64,000 nucleotides of DNA from NCBI RefSeq assembly GCF_945859685.1, contig NC_079147.1:105817525-105881524 (forward strand), in the 5' to 3' direction. Positions 1 to 9,576 of the stretch are shown here, piece by piece; the stretch's first letter is position 1; each line of letters starts with the position of its first letter. The DNA is from Eupeodes corollae (lineage: Eukaryota; Arthropoda; Insecta; Diptera; Syrphidae). A program made the translations under genes and the position numbers. Below the pieces are notes generated by a model that worked only from the letters and a program-made list of their open reading frames with translations, searched no databases and was not told the origin of the DNA.

Positions 1-350
1 GGAGACCACAGCATCGAAAATTTCTTCACCGTATCAATAATTATCAGTCAGTCTTGAAGCTTAACGTAATGCTCTAAAATGTTTACATTTGGAGATATTC
101 AAATCAAGATGATAAGATAAGACACCGCTGAAATAATTTATCAATATGTTTTTGAAAAGGCTGAAAAGAAGGGGACCCAGATGACAACCTTGCGGAAGAA
201 CTGTTTTCGATTCGATAGATAAGATTCCAACAATTTAAGAGAACAAACATTGAAACCCAATTTCTCAATTTTCGTTTGTGTTTTACGCTTCAAAGAATTC
301 AGGCATTAATTTGTAAAAGGACATAATTTTGTAAAAGTGAATCGACCAGT
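1..350 (-). pseudogene. LINE reverse transcriptase fragment
   Basis: On the minus strand a short stretch reads LPQGCHLGPLLFSLF (about 165-215), which is the PQG..LGPLLF block of non-LTR retrotransposon reverse transcriptases. Downstream in another frame is LDLNISKCKHF, the usual 'WC..N.L.LN.SKCK' region of the same domain. The YADD segment between the two blocks is missing and frames shift, so this is a decayed piece truncated by the window edge. The clade cannot be decided; a Jockey/CR1-like group is likely. Confidence 0.6.
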
Positions 351-762
351 GCAAAAACTTGTTGTTATGATTTCCTTGACTGCAAAATTAAGTCCATGAT
401 AAATTAAAATATTAATAAAGATTTGGTATGGTTGAAAGCTTAGATACTAGTCTATAAGTCATAATTAAATATTAAGGCCACTTTCGAAGATAGGAAATAT
501 TGAAGACAGTTTCCATTTTTGAAGAAAAACACTAGTATGATGTAATTTATTGAAAATATTTTTTTTTAAATTTTGAAAAGCGAAAGAGCACATTTTGAAA
601 GTGAGAGAAAAGTAATCAAATTCGCTTTATTGTTTAAACCAAGTTGGGTCTGACTATCTAAAACTTCTTGGTCCGTGAAGGAAAAGCAACCAAAATTAAC
701 CTCTGGTAGTTAATTTCGTTATACCTATTTTCATAATTTTCAATAATAGCTAGATTATTCTA
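351..762. other. AT-rich sequence, nothing recognised
   Basis: Non-coding AT-rich sequence between the LINE scrap and the composite element. The first part may be further decayed LINE. No convincing gene or site was seen. Confidence 0.5.
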
Positions 763-1404
763 TAACGTTATTATGTAGGGTAGGGTGGGGCACTTTCGAC
801 GGTGGGGCAAATTTTACTTTCGCAGTTGTAAAAGCACACTTCTCTCTTACTTGCTATCACTGTTCTCTCTCAATAGTTGTGCAGTCTTCTTTTTCAAGTG
901 ATTTTGTGCAACATTGCACAGGCACGTAAGCTTTATTATATATATATAAGGGTGGGGTACTTTTGACGTACATGCATGGGGCACTTTCAATAAATGCTGA
1001 ATGTGCCCTATGTTACCAGAAAACATTTCTTAATTTTTGTTGGAATCGTTCGTTATTATAAAAAGAAAACTAATCGCTGTGACATTGATGAAATAACTAT
1101 TCAAAAGCTTTTGAAATAAAGTTAAAGCCACAGGAATATATCTTTTCAACAGTTTAATTTGTCAAGAATCTAAATATTGAATAGCTACAGCCAGCCCCGG
1201 ATTAATAGGGTTTGGGGTTACTGCAGCCCCGGGTCCCTCGGAAACGAGCGCCCCATCCCATTAAGAAATTTAAACCGTAAAACCGCGATATTCAAATTGT
1301 ACAATTTAATAAAACCCCAAAAATAAAAACCAAAATTAGTTGACCCCACAAAATTCAAACTCGAAACCTATATACCCAAAAAACTTTAAACCCTTACAGC
1401 TCAA

Positions 1405-2525
1405 CTCGCTAGTATATGTCAGGAAAATACCCTGGATTTCAGGCTCGTTTAAGAAAAGAATTAGCATTTTATGTTCCCTGCGTTTCACATTCATTGAATC
1501 TAGTTGGCGAATGTAGCGTGAATGATAATATTTATTCCGCGATTTTTTTAATCTTTTGTAAAAATTGTTCAACTTTTTTAGTTCATCTACTCATAGAATG
1601 GAATAGTGGAATGTTCTAGTGAATAATTTTGCTTTTATTTTTAATGCGTTGAGCTGCTTAGCTGATGGTCAAAATCTAATATTCGATGCTTGGCATGACG
1701 CTTCATCTTTAAAATCGAAAATTATTAAACTGCATTCTGGAAAGAGATTTTAAATAGATTTGACGCCACCAATTCATATTTGCAAAAAGTGGAAATAGAT
1801 TTAAACGTAGCTTAAAACATGGTGTTGATTTTTATTGAATATTTAAAAAATACACGAGATAATTTTCACAAATTGAAATAGAATCGAAAGCCTTGAGCAA
1901 AGAAGTTAATCAGGAATTTTCTGATTTCAATAAAAGAACGACGGAGAAAAAGAAACTATGGATCTGATAAGTTTAGAATTGGCACTTTTTATGTAATAAT
2001 ATATAAATTGCTCACAGAAATGCACAAGAGGATTGAAGCCGACACTTACATCACTGATATCTTCGGAGTTTTTTGCAATATTTTAAGTATAAGTAAAGAT
2101 GAAGTAAAAATAAAAGCTACAAATTTAGTCTCAATTTATCATAAAGATTTAGAAGTTTAATTAACTAACGAACTAGAGCAGCTTATTCAAATAATGAAAT
2201 TGCAGCTATAAGTGTTTTCTTTTCAAAATTAAAAAGAAAAAAGTGAACTTATTTCACCATTTAAATTACTTAACTGGATCGTTGAAAAACAAATGATTGA
2301 CTTTTGTCCAAATGTTTATATAGTCCTTAGAATATTCGTAACAATACCTATAGCTAATTGCGAAGCAGAGAGATCTTTTTCAGTCCTTTAAAGAATATAA
2401 AATATTTACCGATCTTCGATGGATGAAAGATTATCATCTTTAACTCGTTTAGTAATTGAATCCGAATTAATAAGATCAATTGAGTTTAATGATTTGATTC
2501 AAGATTTTGTAAAAATTAAATTGAG
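1405..2525 (+). pseudogene. hAT transposase remnants (ZMYM1-like type)
   Basis: Two conserved parts of a hAT transposase survive. Near 1416-1530 the reading contains FQARLRKEL followed by YVPCVSHSLNLVGE, the 'G.QA.I...ALFVPC..HSLNL' block upstream of the insertion domain. Near 2268-2520 it contains LRIFVTIPIANCEAERSFS and then MDERLSSLTRL, the C-terminal hAT dimerisation block with its ERSFS signature. The middle, about 1620-2260, has stops and frame breaks with only weakly recognisable sequence. Stops interrupt all frames, so it cannot make protein. The best family guess is the hAT group annotated in animals as ZMYM1-like; the exact clade is inferred. Confidence 0.7.
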
Positions 2526-2861
2526 AAAAAAATTTTGTTTAATAATTATTATTTATAATGTATACTTACTCATTCAATCTAATAAATCCTAATTACTACA
2601 TAATTTGTTACTTTTAATTTTTAGAGTTTTAAGTAATCAAGAAGAAATGATTTGACGATTTTGAGTTTACGATTTACGATTTTTTATTTGCGATTGCAAA
2701 ATGAACACATTTAATTTTTCAAAAACGTTAAAAAGAGTCCCTGATGAATAATTAGCCCCAGGTATCAAACATTCTTAATCTTATCGGGGGTTGGACCACT
2801 TGGATAGCTTCTTGGATTTTCGATGCGTCAACTCCTTGTCGCATCGACTCTGAGAGCGTGG

Positions 2862-2985
2862 ACTTGTTGCGCCTCGGGTTATTGGGTTGGCTCGCTTGGG
2901 GCTTAGGACGCTTTGGGTTACTATGTTGGCTTGGGCTTTAGGATGCTCTGGGTTATGAGGGGTTGGCTTGCTTGGGTTTTATATC
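2862..2985. repeat. Short degenerate tandem repeat inside the hAT right arm
   Basis: About three degenerate copies, spaced roughly 35-40 bp, of a G/T-rich unit (GGGTTA..GGGTTGGCT.GCTTGGG.TTTAGGA.GCT.T) lie just inside the hAT right terminus. They could be subterminal transposase-binding repeats or simple replication slippage. Confidence 0.55.
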
Positions 2986-3583
2986 TTTTTAGGGGACCCC
3001 CAATTTGAAATAGCCCTGGGCCCCTATTTTCGTCAATACGGGCCTGGAAAATAACTCGATTTGAAAATAAAAACGAATTCCATTACTATGTTGACTTTTT
3101 CCGAACAAAAATCGAATTGAAACTGCCATTGCCAGAACCCCCAGCTGGATCATCAAGATAGTCAAAAGGCAAACCTTATCTTTTTTAAGACGTCGATATG
3201 AGCCAATACAACGCTCAATGATCTTTTTGAGTTTATTTTAACGTATGGATTATTTTATTTTATTTTCAAAAATAAATTTCAATGTTTCTTATTGATTGCA
3301 TGTAAAGTATTTTGCTACAACAAAAGACAAAATTAATTATATTTGTTCTTGTTTTTGGGAAAGTTGATTTAGTGTCGAAAATGCCCCACCATGAAGACAA
3401 AAGGTTATTTTTTAAAGTATTTTTTTTTAAACTATTACGGTTGTCTTAAAAATTATTAACTTCTTTACTACGATTATTAAAACTTCAAATGAAATAAAAA
3501 CAAAGATTCAATAGGCGTTTTCAAAAAAGTTGTAGGTAATTTACAGAAAATAGATCGAATCTGCCCCACCCTGCCTAACGTTA

Positions 3584-3871
3584 ATTTGTATTAACCCTAG
3601 GGAGTAAAAATTGTTAACCAATTCAATTTCCACATCTCCAAAAGGTATAAGCAATTGTTCATTCTCTTGACAACGCAAGTCAAGATTATAATCGCTGATA
3701 AGTAAATAAAGCAATTGTCGTTCTATAATGTAGAAGGAAAAATCTTCCAAATTTGTTCTTAAACTAATGGCAACATAACCACGAACTTTTTTTAATTCTT
3801 AATGTCAGTGTAAACCATTAAGTAAACTTTAAATGTAGCCCAAAATACCAAAAATATCAAAATATAAAAAC
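3584..3871. other. Intergenic or 3' flank, nothing recognised
   Basis: AT-rich sequence between the composite element and the candidate polyadenylation signal of the receptor gene. No gene or conserved site was seen. Confidence 0.4.
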
Positions 3872-3877
3872 TTTATT
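3872..3877 (-). promoter_or_regulatory. Candidate polyadenylation signal (AATAAA)
   Basis: TTTATT on the plus strand reads AATAAA on the minus strand, about 550 nt beyond the receptor stop codon and in the right orientation. In sequence this AT-rich the hexamer occurs by chance often, and the donor-like site at 4281-4290 would place further exon structure in between, so the assignment is tentative. Confidence 0.25.
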
Positions 3878-3924
3878 TTAAAAATTGACTTCTGAACAGT
3901 CAGTAGAAGAATTTTCGATTGTTG

Positions 3925-4075
3925 ATCTCGAGCAGTTAATATGACAACCAAAGTCGTCAAAAGAACAACTTCGGTAGTCAATATGACAATTTTTTTCTCG
4001 GTTGTCCTATTGACAGTTGTGTTATTAACTTCCACAGTTGTCTTATTGACTACCGCTCATGTCATATTGACTAAA
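3925..4075. repeat. Cluster of degenerate GTTGTC(A)TATTGAC repeats
   Basis: The word GTTGT(C)NTATTGAC appears at about 4000, 4016, 4038 and 4058, and its reverse complement (GTCAATATGACAA) near 3940 and 3975. Spacing is irregular (16-22 bp). It lies in the presumed 3' region of the receptor gene. It may be a local slippage repeat with an inverted arm; no function can be assigned. Confidence 0.45.
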
Positions 4076-4280
4076 AAGTTGTAAAAAAAATTGTAACTCT
4101 TGAATTTGTTTAAAGTGACCTAAACCGAAAAAAAACTTATTATTCAATTAATTAACAACTTATCAGCGTCAATCAATCAATATCCATCATATGTTTCAAT
4201 CAGTGAGATTTGTTTTATAATTTGACATCACTTATCACTTTCAATCATTTCTAATTCATAAAACATAAATTTAAAAGAAC

Positions 4281-4290
4281 ACTTACCACA
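4281..4290 (-). promoter_or_regulatory. Consensus splice donor downstream of receptor stop
   Basis: The minus strand reads TGTG|GTAAGT here, a full consensus 5' splice site, about 137 nt past the TGA stop and just after the TAG that ends the post-stop reading frame. Base composition drops from coding-like to AT-rich at this point. If used, the receptor exon runs 4287-5374 and an additional 3' exon lies at lower coordinates. Confidence 0.4.
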
Positions 4291-4309
4291 AAACAACAGC
4301 GCATACAAT

Positions 4310-4423
4310 CTATCGCCGGTAGTTGTACATTCCATAGCTCATAGGTGTGCCGCCCATAGCGCGTTCAGTGGCCTTTTCGATACTGGCATGAACGCACCGA
4401 TAACAGCACACATAAGCCAAACA
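4310..4423 (-). other. In-frame post-stop extension, possible stop readthrough
   Basis: Directly after the receptor TGA the same frame stays open for 37 codons to a TAG at 4310-4312. The extension is cysteine-rich at first (CLAYVCCYRC), then contains IEKATERAMGG, and ends MSYGMYNYRR. The segment is distinctly less AT-rich than the DNA beyond 4290. Cysteines right after helix 8 would fit palmitoylation sites, which many GPCRs carry there. The base after TGA is T rather than the C favoured in known leaky contexts. It may instead be an ordinary GC-richer 3' UTR. Confidence 0.35.
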
Positions 4424-5374
4424 TCACTTAAACAATATACGTCGAAACGCCCTCCGGAAGTCTTTGTTGAATATCGTATAGATGGCAGGATTCAAGGCCG
4501 AATTCATGTAGCCCAGCCAGAATGCAATGGCAAACGCTGAGTCCGGTATCTTACAATGTGTATTGCAGGCAGGCATTAGGATGTAAAGGAAGAAGAATGG
4601 CAGCCAACAAGCGATGAAACTGCCCATAATCAATCCCAAAATAAGAGTTGCACGCTTCTCTTTCTTCCGGGCTATCCGACGTTTCTCCTTCTCTGGGTCG
4701 CGGGGCTTTTGTACCTTAGGAATGGCTGGTTCTAGTTCGGCTGTTTCGGAGGGTTTGCTAACTTTAACCGCCGCTGTTTTTGCCTCGTTCCGTCGCTGAT
4801 TCTTGCGTCCGAATATTGGCTGACAAAGTCGGAATTTCAGCGGCTTCACAACTGCACATCGACTCACAACTCCCGAGTCCGAACTCGACGGATCGAATTC
4901 GCTGACCATATCGGTGTCGATGCCCACCGACAGTGCTCGACATCGCCCGGCTATCACTGGCGATACTTTCAGTTCGTTTGGCGATGACGTCGTCGTCAGG
5001 CCGTTATTGTTCATAGCGCCGGGTTTAGTGGAATTAGAGTTGGGCGGCGGCGCCAGGCCTGATGGTGGGGGCAGCGCATTGAATGCATTGTGCGTCGTCG
5101 CTATTGTGCTCACCTTCAGGGTCTCCTTGTCGTTGCCGTTCATCCCACTCTCAGGATGGCCCGAATAGGGTGGCGGTGGCTGATGTGTCTCAACTTCGGC
5201 AGCCTCACTCGTTGATATATCCGAGGCTAGATCACAGGTAACTGTAGGAATGGGCATTACAGCGTTTGGTTGGGCTTCGATTGTTGCTATTTGCCGCTGA
5301 ATGTTCGCTGCTGATGTACCAGGTATACTTGGCATTGGAATTGTTCCCTTGGTGGATGTTGTGAAGCTTGTCAT
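4424..5374 (-). CDS. Alpha2-adrenergic-like octopamine receptor, TM6-TM7 exon
   Basis: This is the 3' coding exon of a plasma-membrane class A amine GPCR (317 codons including stop). Residues 1-237 are the large third intracellular loop: Ser/Thr/Pro-rich, with a PPPPY motif at 66-70 (a possible WW-domain ligand) and a basic RRIARKKEKRA end. TM6 spans about 241-267 with CWLP at 256-259. A short Cys-containing outer loop leads to TM7 (about 279-301) with NPAIY at 295-299, the NPxxY switch. Helix 8 is FNKDFRRAFRRILFK, then TGA. TM6/TM7 look most like insect alpha2-like octopamine receptors, which in insects couple through G proteins in neuromodulation; other biogenic amine receptors are less alike. 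The exon starts right after TATATTTTTAG, a strong acceptor, so its ATG codon is probably internal. It joins the exon at 26179-26337 in phase 0. Confidence 0.88.
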   Translation of the reverse strand: MTSFTTSTKGTIPMPSIPGTSAANIQRQIATIEAQPNAVMPIPTVTCDLASDISTSEAAEVETHQPPPPYSGHPESGMNGNDKETLKVSTIATTHNAFNALPPPSGLAPPPNSNSTKPGAMNNNGLTTTSSPNELKVSPVIAGRCRALSVGIDTDMVSEFDPSSSDSGVVSRCAVVKPLKFRLCQPIFGRKNQRRNEAKTAAVKVSKPSETAELEPAIPKVQKPRDPEKEKRRIARKKEKRATLILGLIMGSFIACWLPFFFLYILMPACNTHCKIPDSAFAIAFWLGYMNSALNPAIYTIFNKDFRRAFRRILFK

Positions 5375-5400
5375 CTAAAAATATACAAATAGAAAAGAAG
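5375..5400 (-). promoter_or_regulatory. Splice acceptor of the TM6-TM7 exon
   Basis: The minus strand reads a long pyrimidine tract (CTTCTCTTCTTTTCTATTTG) followed by TATATTTTTAG, directly abutting the first codon at 5374. It is a textbook fly 3' splice site and is the reason the exon border, not an upstream start, is placed here. Confidence 0.8.
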
Positions 5401-5774
5401 AGAAGATGAGTTTTGCTTTCAAGTGAAATCATAAAACACTAAAAACTAAAGTGACATCCATTTAAAAATGTAAACAACAACCTCTTTGAGAATGTTTTAT
5501 CGTAGGCAAACATAAGAGATATTCTGTGGTGGCTAAAGGAAGCTTATTTTAGCTCGAGTGCCAGTTTATTCTAGTAGGACTCTATAAACATTTCGCATAA
5601 AGCAAGTGCTTCAATTGACCTTTTGACCTTTGGAGAAGTTTTCCCTTTGAATGACGCAAATTCACAGTAGCTATGCAATGTAAAAAACGACCTTAATATC
5701 AAGTTATTTAAAGACTTCTTTTCACCATAAGAACATTTAGGTAGGTATATAAAGTTTGTACACAAAAAAGGTAT

Positions 5775-6130
5775 ATCTATATTTCGTCATCGTCATCTTC
5801 TTCTTCAATTCTTCATCTTCATCTCCATCTTCATCGTCGTCATTGTCATTGAATTCAAAGAGACAGCATCATCATAAACAAAAAAGTAACAACTCGAAAC
5901 TGTTTGCACCAATTATGGCGACAGTCAGTGCGTCATCAGTGACAGCAAAAACATCCTCGTGCCATCATGATAATGACGATGAGGAAGAAGAAGACGAAGA
6001 AAAAAGCACCCTTTAACTCTCTACTTCGCTCCAATCCGAGCTGCGATGCGCCACCATAATCATCATCATCTTCATCGCCCTGAATTATAATCAAGGCTTT
6101 TGCAGCATCATCATCGTTATTATCCTCAAA
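5775..6130. repeat. TCATCT/TCATCG microsatellite-rich stretch
   Basis: Imperfect trinucleotide-like repeats of CAT/TCT/TCG dominate 5780-5860 and 6055-6130, with GAT/GAAGAA repeats near 5970-6000. They generate Ser-rich and Glu/Asp-rich open frames that are not credible genes. The intervening segment is unremarkable intron. Confidence 0.7.
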
Positions 6131-7446
6131 GTACTCTCCCTTTATTCCTCCTCTCTCGCACGCCCCCTTGGATGGGCGCCCTTCGGCAGTTTGAAGCTTC
6201 TAGAAAGGTGTGGCATTAAATGTATAAGGGGTGTATAGCATCAGCAAGGGCAATAATATATTGGATGCCATCCAGTGTTGCTGCTAACTGTCAATAACAG
6301 AAAAGCTCATTCACTCACGCTCTGTATCTCTATCTCCCTTGTGTAGGTATCTCTATCTCTGTTCTTCTTGTCATATAGCAGCAGCAGCGGCGGGCGGGCG
6401 CCCCCTCTTAATGGGATTTTGGCCATGAAGTGTTTGAAAGCCGATTAAATTTCATCTCCAAACTATAGTCTGAGTCTGAGTTATCTCATGGATTTAATAA
6501 AGATTCCTTGCTTAGAGCATCAGAATAAATTTCAAAAATACATAATCTACTCCTCGCAAACGAATCGAATCGAAGCGAGTTCCTGCGTAGGGCAAGCCAG
6601 GCAGCAAGCAGGCACCGAGAAAGACGTCGTCGACGACGATGACAACAACGAGGACGACTACGACGATGACGGTGACGAAGGCCGATTCTATAATGGAAGA
6701 TGGAACATACGCATGCCATACCAACCAAGAACCAACAAAGTTTCTGGAAGTCGGGGCAGGTTTAGGGACGGAGAGAGGTCGGTCTATATGTATGAGTATA
6801 TGTAGATTCTTAATAAAAAATCTTATATACATATATAGAGAATCTGTGAATTCTGAATATTGTGCGCATCCTTGCAGTTGTCAGATAAGGAATTCGATTC
6901 TTAAAAATTTACTAGAATAAAATTAAAGACGAATTATAACCACCTCCCTCCCCCATAACATACATTGAAAGAGAGTTCAGCGGATGTCTAGAAGAGAATT
7001 TTCCAAATACCTTAATAATAATTACGAGTTATGTAAAAGATAAAATATCTTTTTGTTTAATATGTTAAGTGTCTTCCATTCCAACCATATGTTTTTTTGT
7101 TTTGTTCTTTTACTTAGTCCTTGTGACAGGAAAACTTATATTGTAAGCAGATTAAGGGATTTCAAATGCATCTTTCACATTTTCTCAGTTCACATGAAAA
7201 ACACGATAGTTATTTTAGTTAAATTGAAGAGTTTTGGAGGAAATAAGACCTTCTGGAATGGAATTGTAAGGTTATGTGTTTATTTAATTTGAAATATTGG
7301 AATTAACTTAAATTGTGCTCTATACGCTTGACATTAATGTAATTGAAACAAATAATTACAATAATTCAGTGAAATTATTCTTAAATTCTAAAATATTTTA
7401 TTGAATTCCTTGTACAAATTGGTACTGAAAGTTTCACTTTTAATAT
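6131..7446. other. Intronic sequence, low-complexity GC patches, no gene
   Basis: Contains CTCTATCTC repeats (6318-6360), an AGCAGCAGCGGCGGGCGGGCG patch near 6380-6402 and a GAC/ACGA-rich patch (6620-6680). Overlapping open frames here on both strands come from the repeats. From 6900 on it is plain AT-rich sequence. Confidence 0.55.
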
Positions 7447-8340
7447 GTAAAGGGTGGTTAAATTTTAAGGTCCAATGTTAAATGTAAACCACACCTTAAC
7501 GTCAAGTTTCTTTTGGCATTTCATTTGACATTTGTCAATTTCAGACTAATCCAATTCGAAACATGGAAAGATTCACAATCGAGCAACGGGTTAAATTTAT
7601 TCAGGCATTATGCGTAAAGACTTTCATTTACACGCTTATAAGTTGCAATTGACTCAAGAACTAAAGCATCTTAACTATTTTAAGCATCGTCAATAGTCAG
7701 AATGGTGCCAAGAAATAGCAACAGTAGATGATCAATTTTCGAAGAAAATCATCTTCAATGATAAGGCACATTTTCACATCAGTTATCATTAGGGCGAATG
7801 ATGATCAACGAGTTATTGTCGAGAAACCAACGCATCCACAAAGTTTGGTGTCCTTTTTCCAAAATAAGGTGGTCTGCAAGTTACTGTGAATAGTGATCAC
7901 TATCGTGAGATGATAAAAAACTTTTTTTGGCCAAAATTGTAAGATACGAGTATGAATGTGGACTATATGTGGTTCCAACAGGACGTTACCACTTGCCACA
8001 CAGCTAACGAAACAATGATTCTTTTGCGCAACAAATTCAATGGTTGTGTTATCTCACGCGGTGGCTTTGTTAATTGCAGCCAAGATCATTTGATTTGAAT
8101 CCGTTGGACTTCTTTCTTTGGGTTTATTTGAAAGAAAAGGTGTACTCCAATAAGCAATTAAGAATTCAAAACCTAAAGAATGAAGTAATTCGGCACATTA
8201 CCGGCATAGAACCTCAATTATATCTCAGCGTCATGTCATAGGAAATTCGGACCATTGAATGGAAGTGTGCAGCCGAAGTCTTCCTTTAAAAGTTGTTCTA
8301 TACGTCGATCAAAGACGATGTTAGATTTCGTTATGTTATT
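7447..8340 (+). mobile_element. Tc1/mariner-superfamily transposon remnant
   Basis: A start-like MERFTIEQRVKFIQ (7563) matches the N-terminus of a mariner/IS630-type transposase family. Further pieces in shifting frames read KLQLTQELK, KKIIFNDKAHFHI (first catalytic Asp block, normally SDEAHF), VIVEKPTHPQ, MWFQQDVTTCHTANET (second Asp block, QQDGATCHTA) and a damaged PLDFFLWG..KEKVY block. A large deletion after the N-terminus, several frameshifts and stops make it inactive. The left terminus is probably the GGGTGG..AAATTTTAAGGTCC at 7451; the matching right end was not found clearly. Confidence 0.82.
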
Positions 8341-8820
8341 TTTTTATTCATTTTCAATACGATATTTTAAATTTAGGAGTTGCCAAAACGGCAATATCAT
8401 ATCTATGTTTAACAATAATAAATTATAAATATAACATCTCCCCTTTTGAAATGGGCTTCAACCGAAAATATTTCGCTTTCTTATTTCTCTACCGTAGCGA
8501 CATGACTTGATCGATTTTTTGAAGTTGCATTATTTGGTTTCTCAATTTCCTTAATTTCAAGTGGTTTAGTTGATTGTTGTAAAGTTCTCATATTTTTATT
8601 TGAAACCGTATCTGATCGATCTGTACCAATGGGAGTAGAGGTTCGATCATAAATTAAAGGAGGATGAAAGGACCTTCTTATATTTTCAGCGTTTATCCAG
8701 ATTTTCCTTCCGTTTTCATTTTGTACTATGTATGATCGCGGTGAGAAATGTTTGCCTACTATTTTTGCTGGTTCCCAAGAATTCCCATTTTTTAAGATTA
8801 CATTTTCGTCCTAACTAAAA
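8341..8820 (-). mobile_element. Ty3/gypsy LTR retrotransposon end: integrase C-terminus, PPT, LTR start
   Basis: The minus strand encodes an integrase tail reading SWEPAKIVGKHFSPRSYIV and then GRKIWINAENIRRS, the C-terminal domain typical of Ty3/gypsy Pol, followed by a Ser/Thr-rich tail and a stop. About 70 nt later comes a polypurine tract (AAAAGGGGAGA), immediately followed by TGTTATATTT at 8436, a typical LTR start. Only about 95 bp of LTR remain before the mariner remnant. It is truncated on both sides and has no active domain. Confidence 0.72.
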
Positions 8821-9240
8821 TTTACCTCACTTCTTTTCCTTTCTAAATTATGAGCTTAGACTTAGACTAAAAAATGCTATAGTAAATGGTTTTTAAAAGC
8901 TCAGTTGAAACTTAATTTTGCAAAAAGTAAAAGTGCCTCATTGTACTCCTAAAGTACTTTCCTAAGTTATCCGTGTGAATAGAGAAAATCATTTTGGAAT
9001 CAATTACAAGCCTAAGTATTTAAAATCATTCACTTTTTCTATTGAAAAACAATTGGACACACAGTTTTGCGTAGAATATATTAGATAAGTCTTGGCCCCG
9101 GTTAAAAAGTTACAGTTAGGAAGCTTGAACATTTGACATTCTGGGGCATGGAACTGAAAATAAACTTCAAAGTTTTGGAAGGATGGTAAGCTGAACAAAT
9201 TTAGCTTCGTTTTTGAACTAATAACCAAATTATGTACCGA

Positions 9241-9255
9241 TAACCATATTCTCAA
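9241..9255. repeat. Target-site duplication, left copy (SINE 1)
   Basis: TAACCATATTCTCAA is repeated exactly at 9577-9591 on the other side of the SINE. Confidence 0.88.
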
Positions 9256-9576
9256 AGAGTAGTACCCGTGACATGATGGTTAGTGCGTTGGACTGTCATG
9301 CAAGGGGTCTTGGGTTCAATCCCTGCCTGTGCCACTTTAATTAAAAAAAAAAAATTAATTTTCGCGGGTACTGCCTCTTGCGAAGAATTGACAAATCCTT
9401 CAAGAGTAATTCTTGTCATGAAAAAGTGCTTTCTCAAACTAGACGTTCGGATTCGGCATAAAATTGTAGGTCCCCTCCATTCCTGACAACATTGCTCGCA
9501 CACAGGAATGGTTGAGAGTTGTAAGTCACTAGGCCCTGGTTCACAACGGACTGTTGCGCAACCCCATTAATTAATT
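9256..9576 (+). mobile_element. tRNA-derived SINE, copy 1 (full length)
   Basis: The head is tRNA-like: an A-box-like TGATGGTTAGTGCGTTGG (9274-9291), a CTGTCAT anticodon-loop-like segment, B box GGTTCAATCCC (9313-9323), and short ends GTGACAT/GTGCCAC that could pair as an acceptor stem. A central A-run follows, then a ~200 bp body shared with the copy at 18346-18640. The 3' end AGGCCCTGGTTCACAACGG...CTGTTGCGC resembles the 3' end of the RTE-like LINE in this window, and the tail is AATT-rich. A perfect 15-bp target duplication flanks it. It does not encode protein; frames over it are accidental. Confidence 0.9.

Larger units (their letters stand above)
1192..3046 (+). mobile_element. hAT-superfamily transposon, decayed, nested
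   Basis: The left end CAGCCCCGGATTAATAGGG (1192) and the right end, reverse complemented CAGGCCCGTATTGACG (3046), are imperfect terminal inverted repeats of the CAGGCCCGGATTAA type seen in many hAT elements. Between them lie transposase remnants that read on the plus strand. A second copy of the left 300-400 bp lies at 30777-31200. No matching 8-bp target duplication remains at the flanks, so the insertion is old. It sits wholly inside the inverted-repeat element 763-3583, which is therefore older. Confidence 0.72.
763..3583. mobile_element. Older inverted-repeat DNA element hosting a hAT insertion
   Basis: The left end reads TAACGTTA (763-770), a few bases, then GGGTGGGGCACTTTCGA. The right end, reverse complemented, reads TAACGTTA followed by GGCAGGGTGGGGCAGATTCGA (3555-3583). 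The TGGGGCA(C)TTTCGA motif recurs inside both arms, near 784, 806, 951, 977 and 3374, as subterminal repeats do. TAACGTTA is palindromic, so it could be an 8-bp target duplication or the start of the terminal repeat. No transposase belonging to this outer element was found; the coding remnants inside belong to the nested hAT. The superfamily is undetermined. Confidence 0.5.

Noticed and set aside
4614..5168. Plus-strand frames of 61 and 84 codons
   Set aside because: Antisense shadows of the GPCR exon.
5756..6016. Ser-rich then Glu/Asp-rich plus-strand frame
   Set aside because: A direct product of CAT/TCT and GAA/GAT microsatellites in the intron.
6486..6832. Overlapping 80-106 codon frames on both strands
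   Set aside because: They lie over GAC/ACGA and GCA repeats and are mirror images of each other; no domain, no splice context.
9274..9340. Possible functional tRNA (GTC anticodon position)
   Set aside because: The head lacks a full cloverleaf, has a mismatched anticodon stem, and is the 5' part of a repeated SINE with TSDs.
9252..9503. 83-codon minus frame and 67-codon plus frame
   Set aside because: Both lie over the tRNA-derived SINE, which is non-coding.
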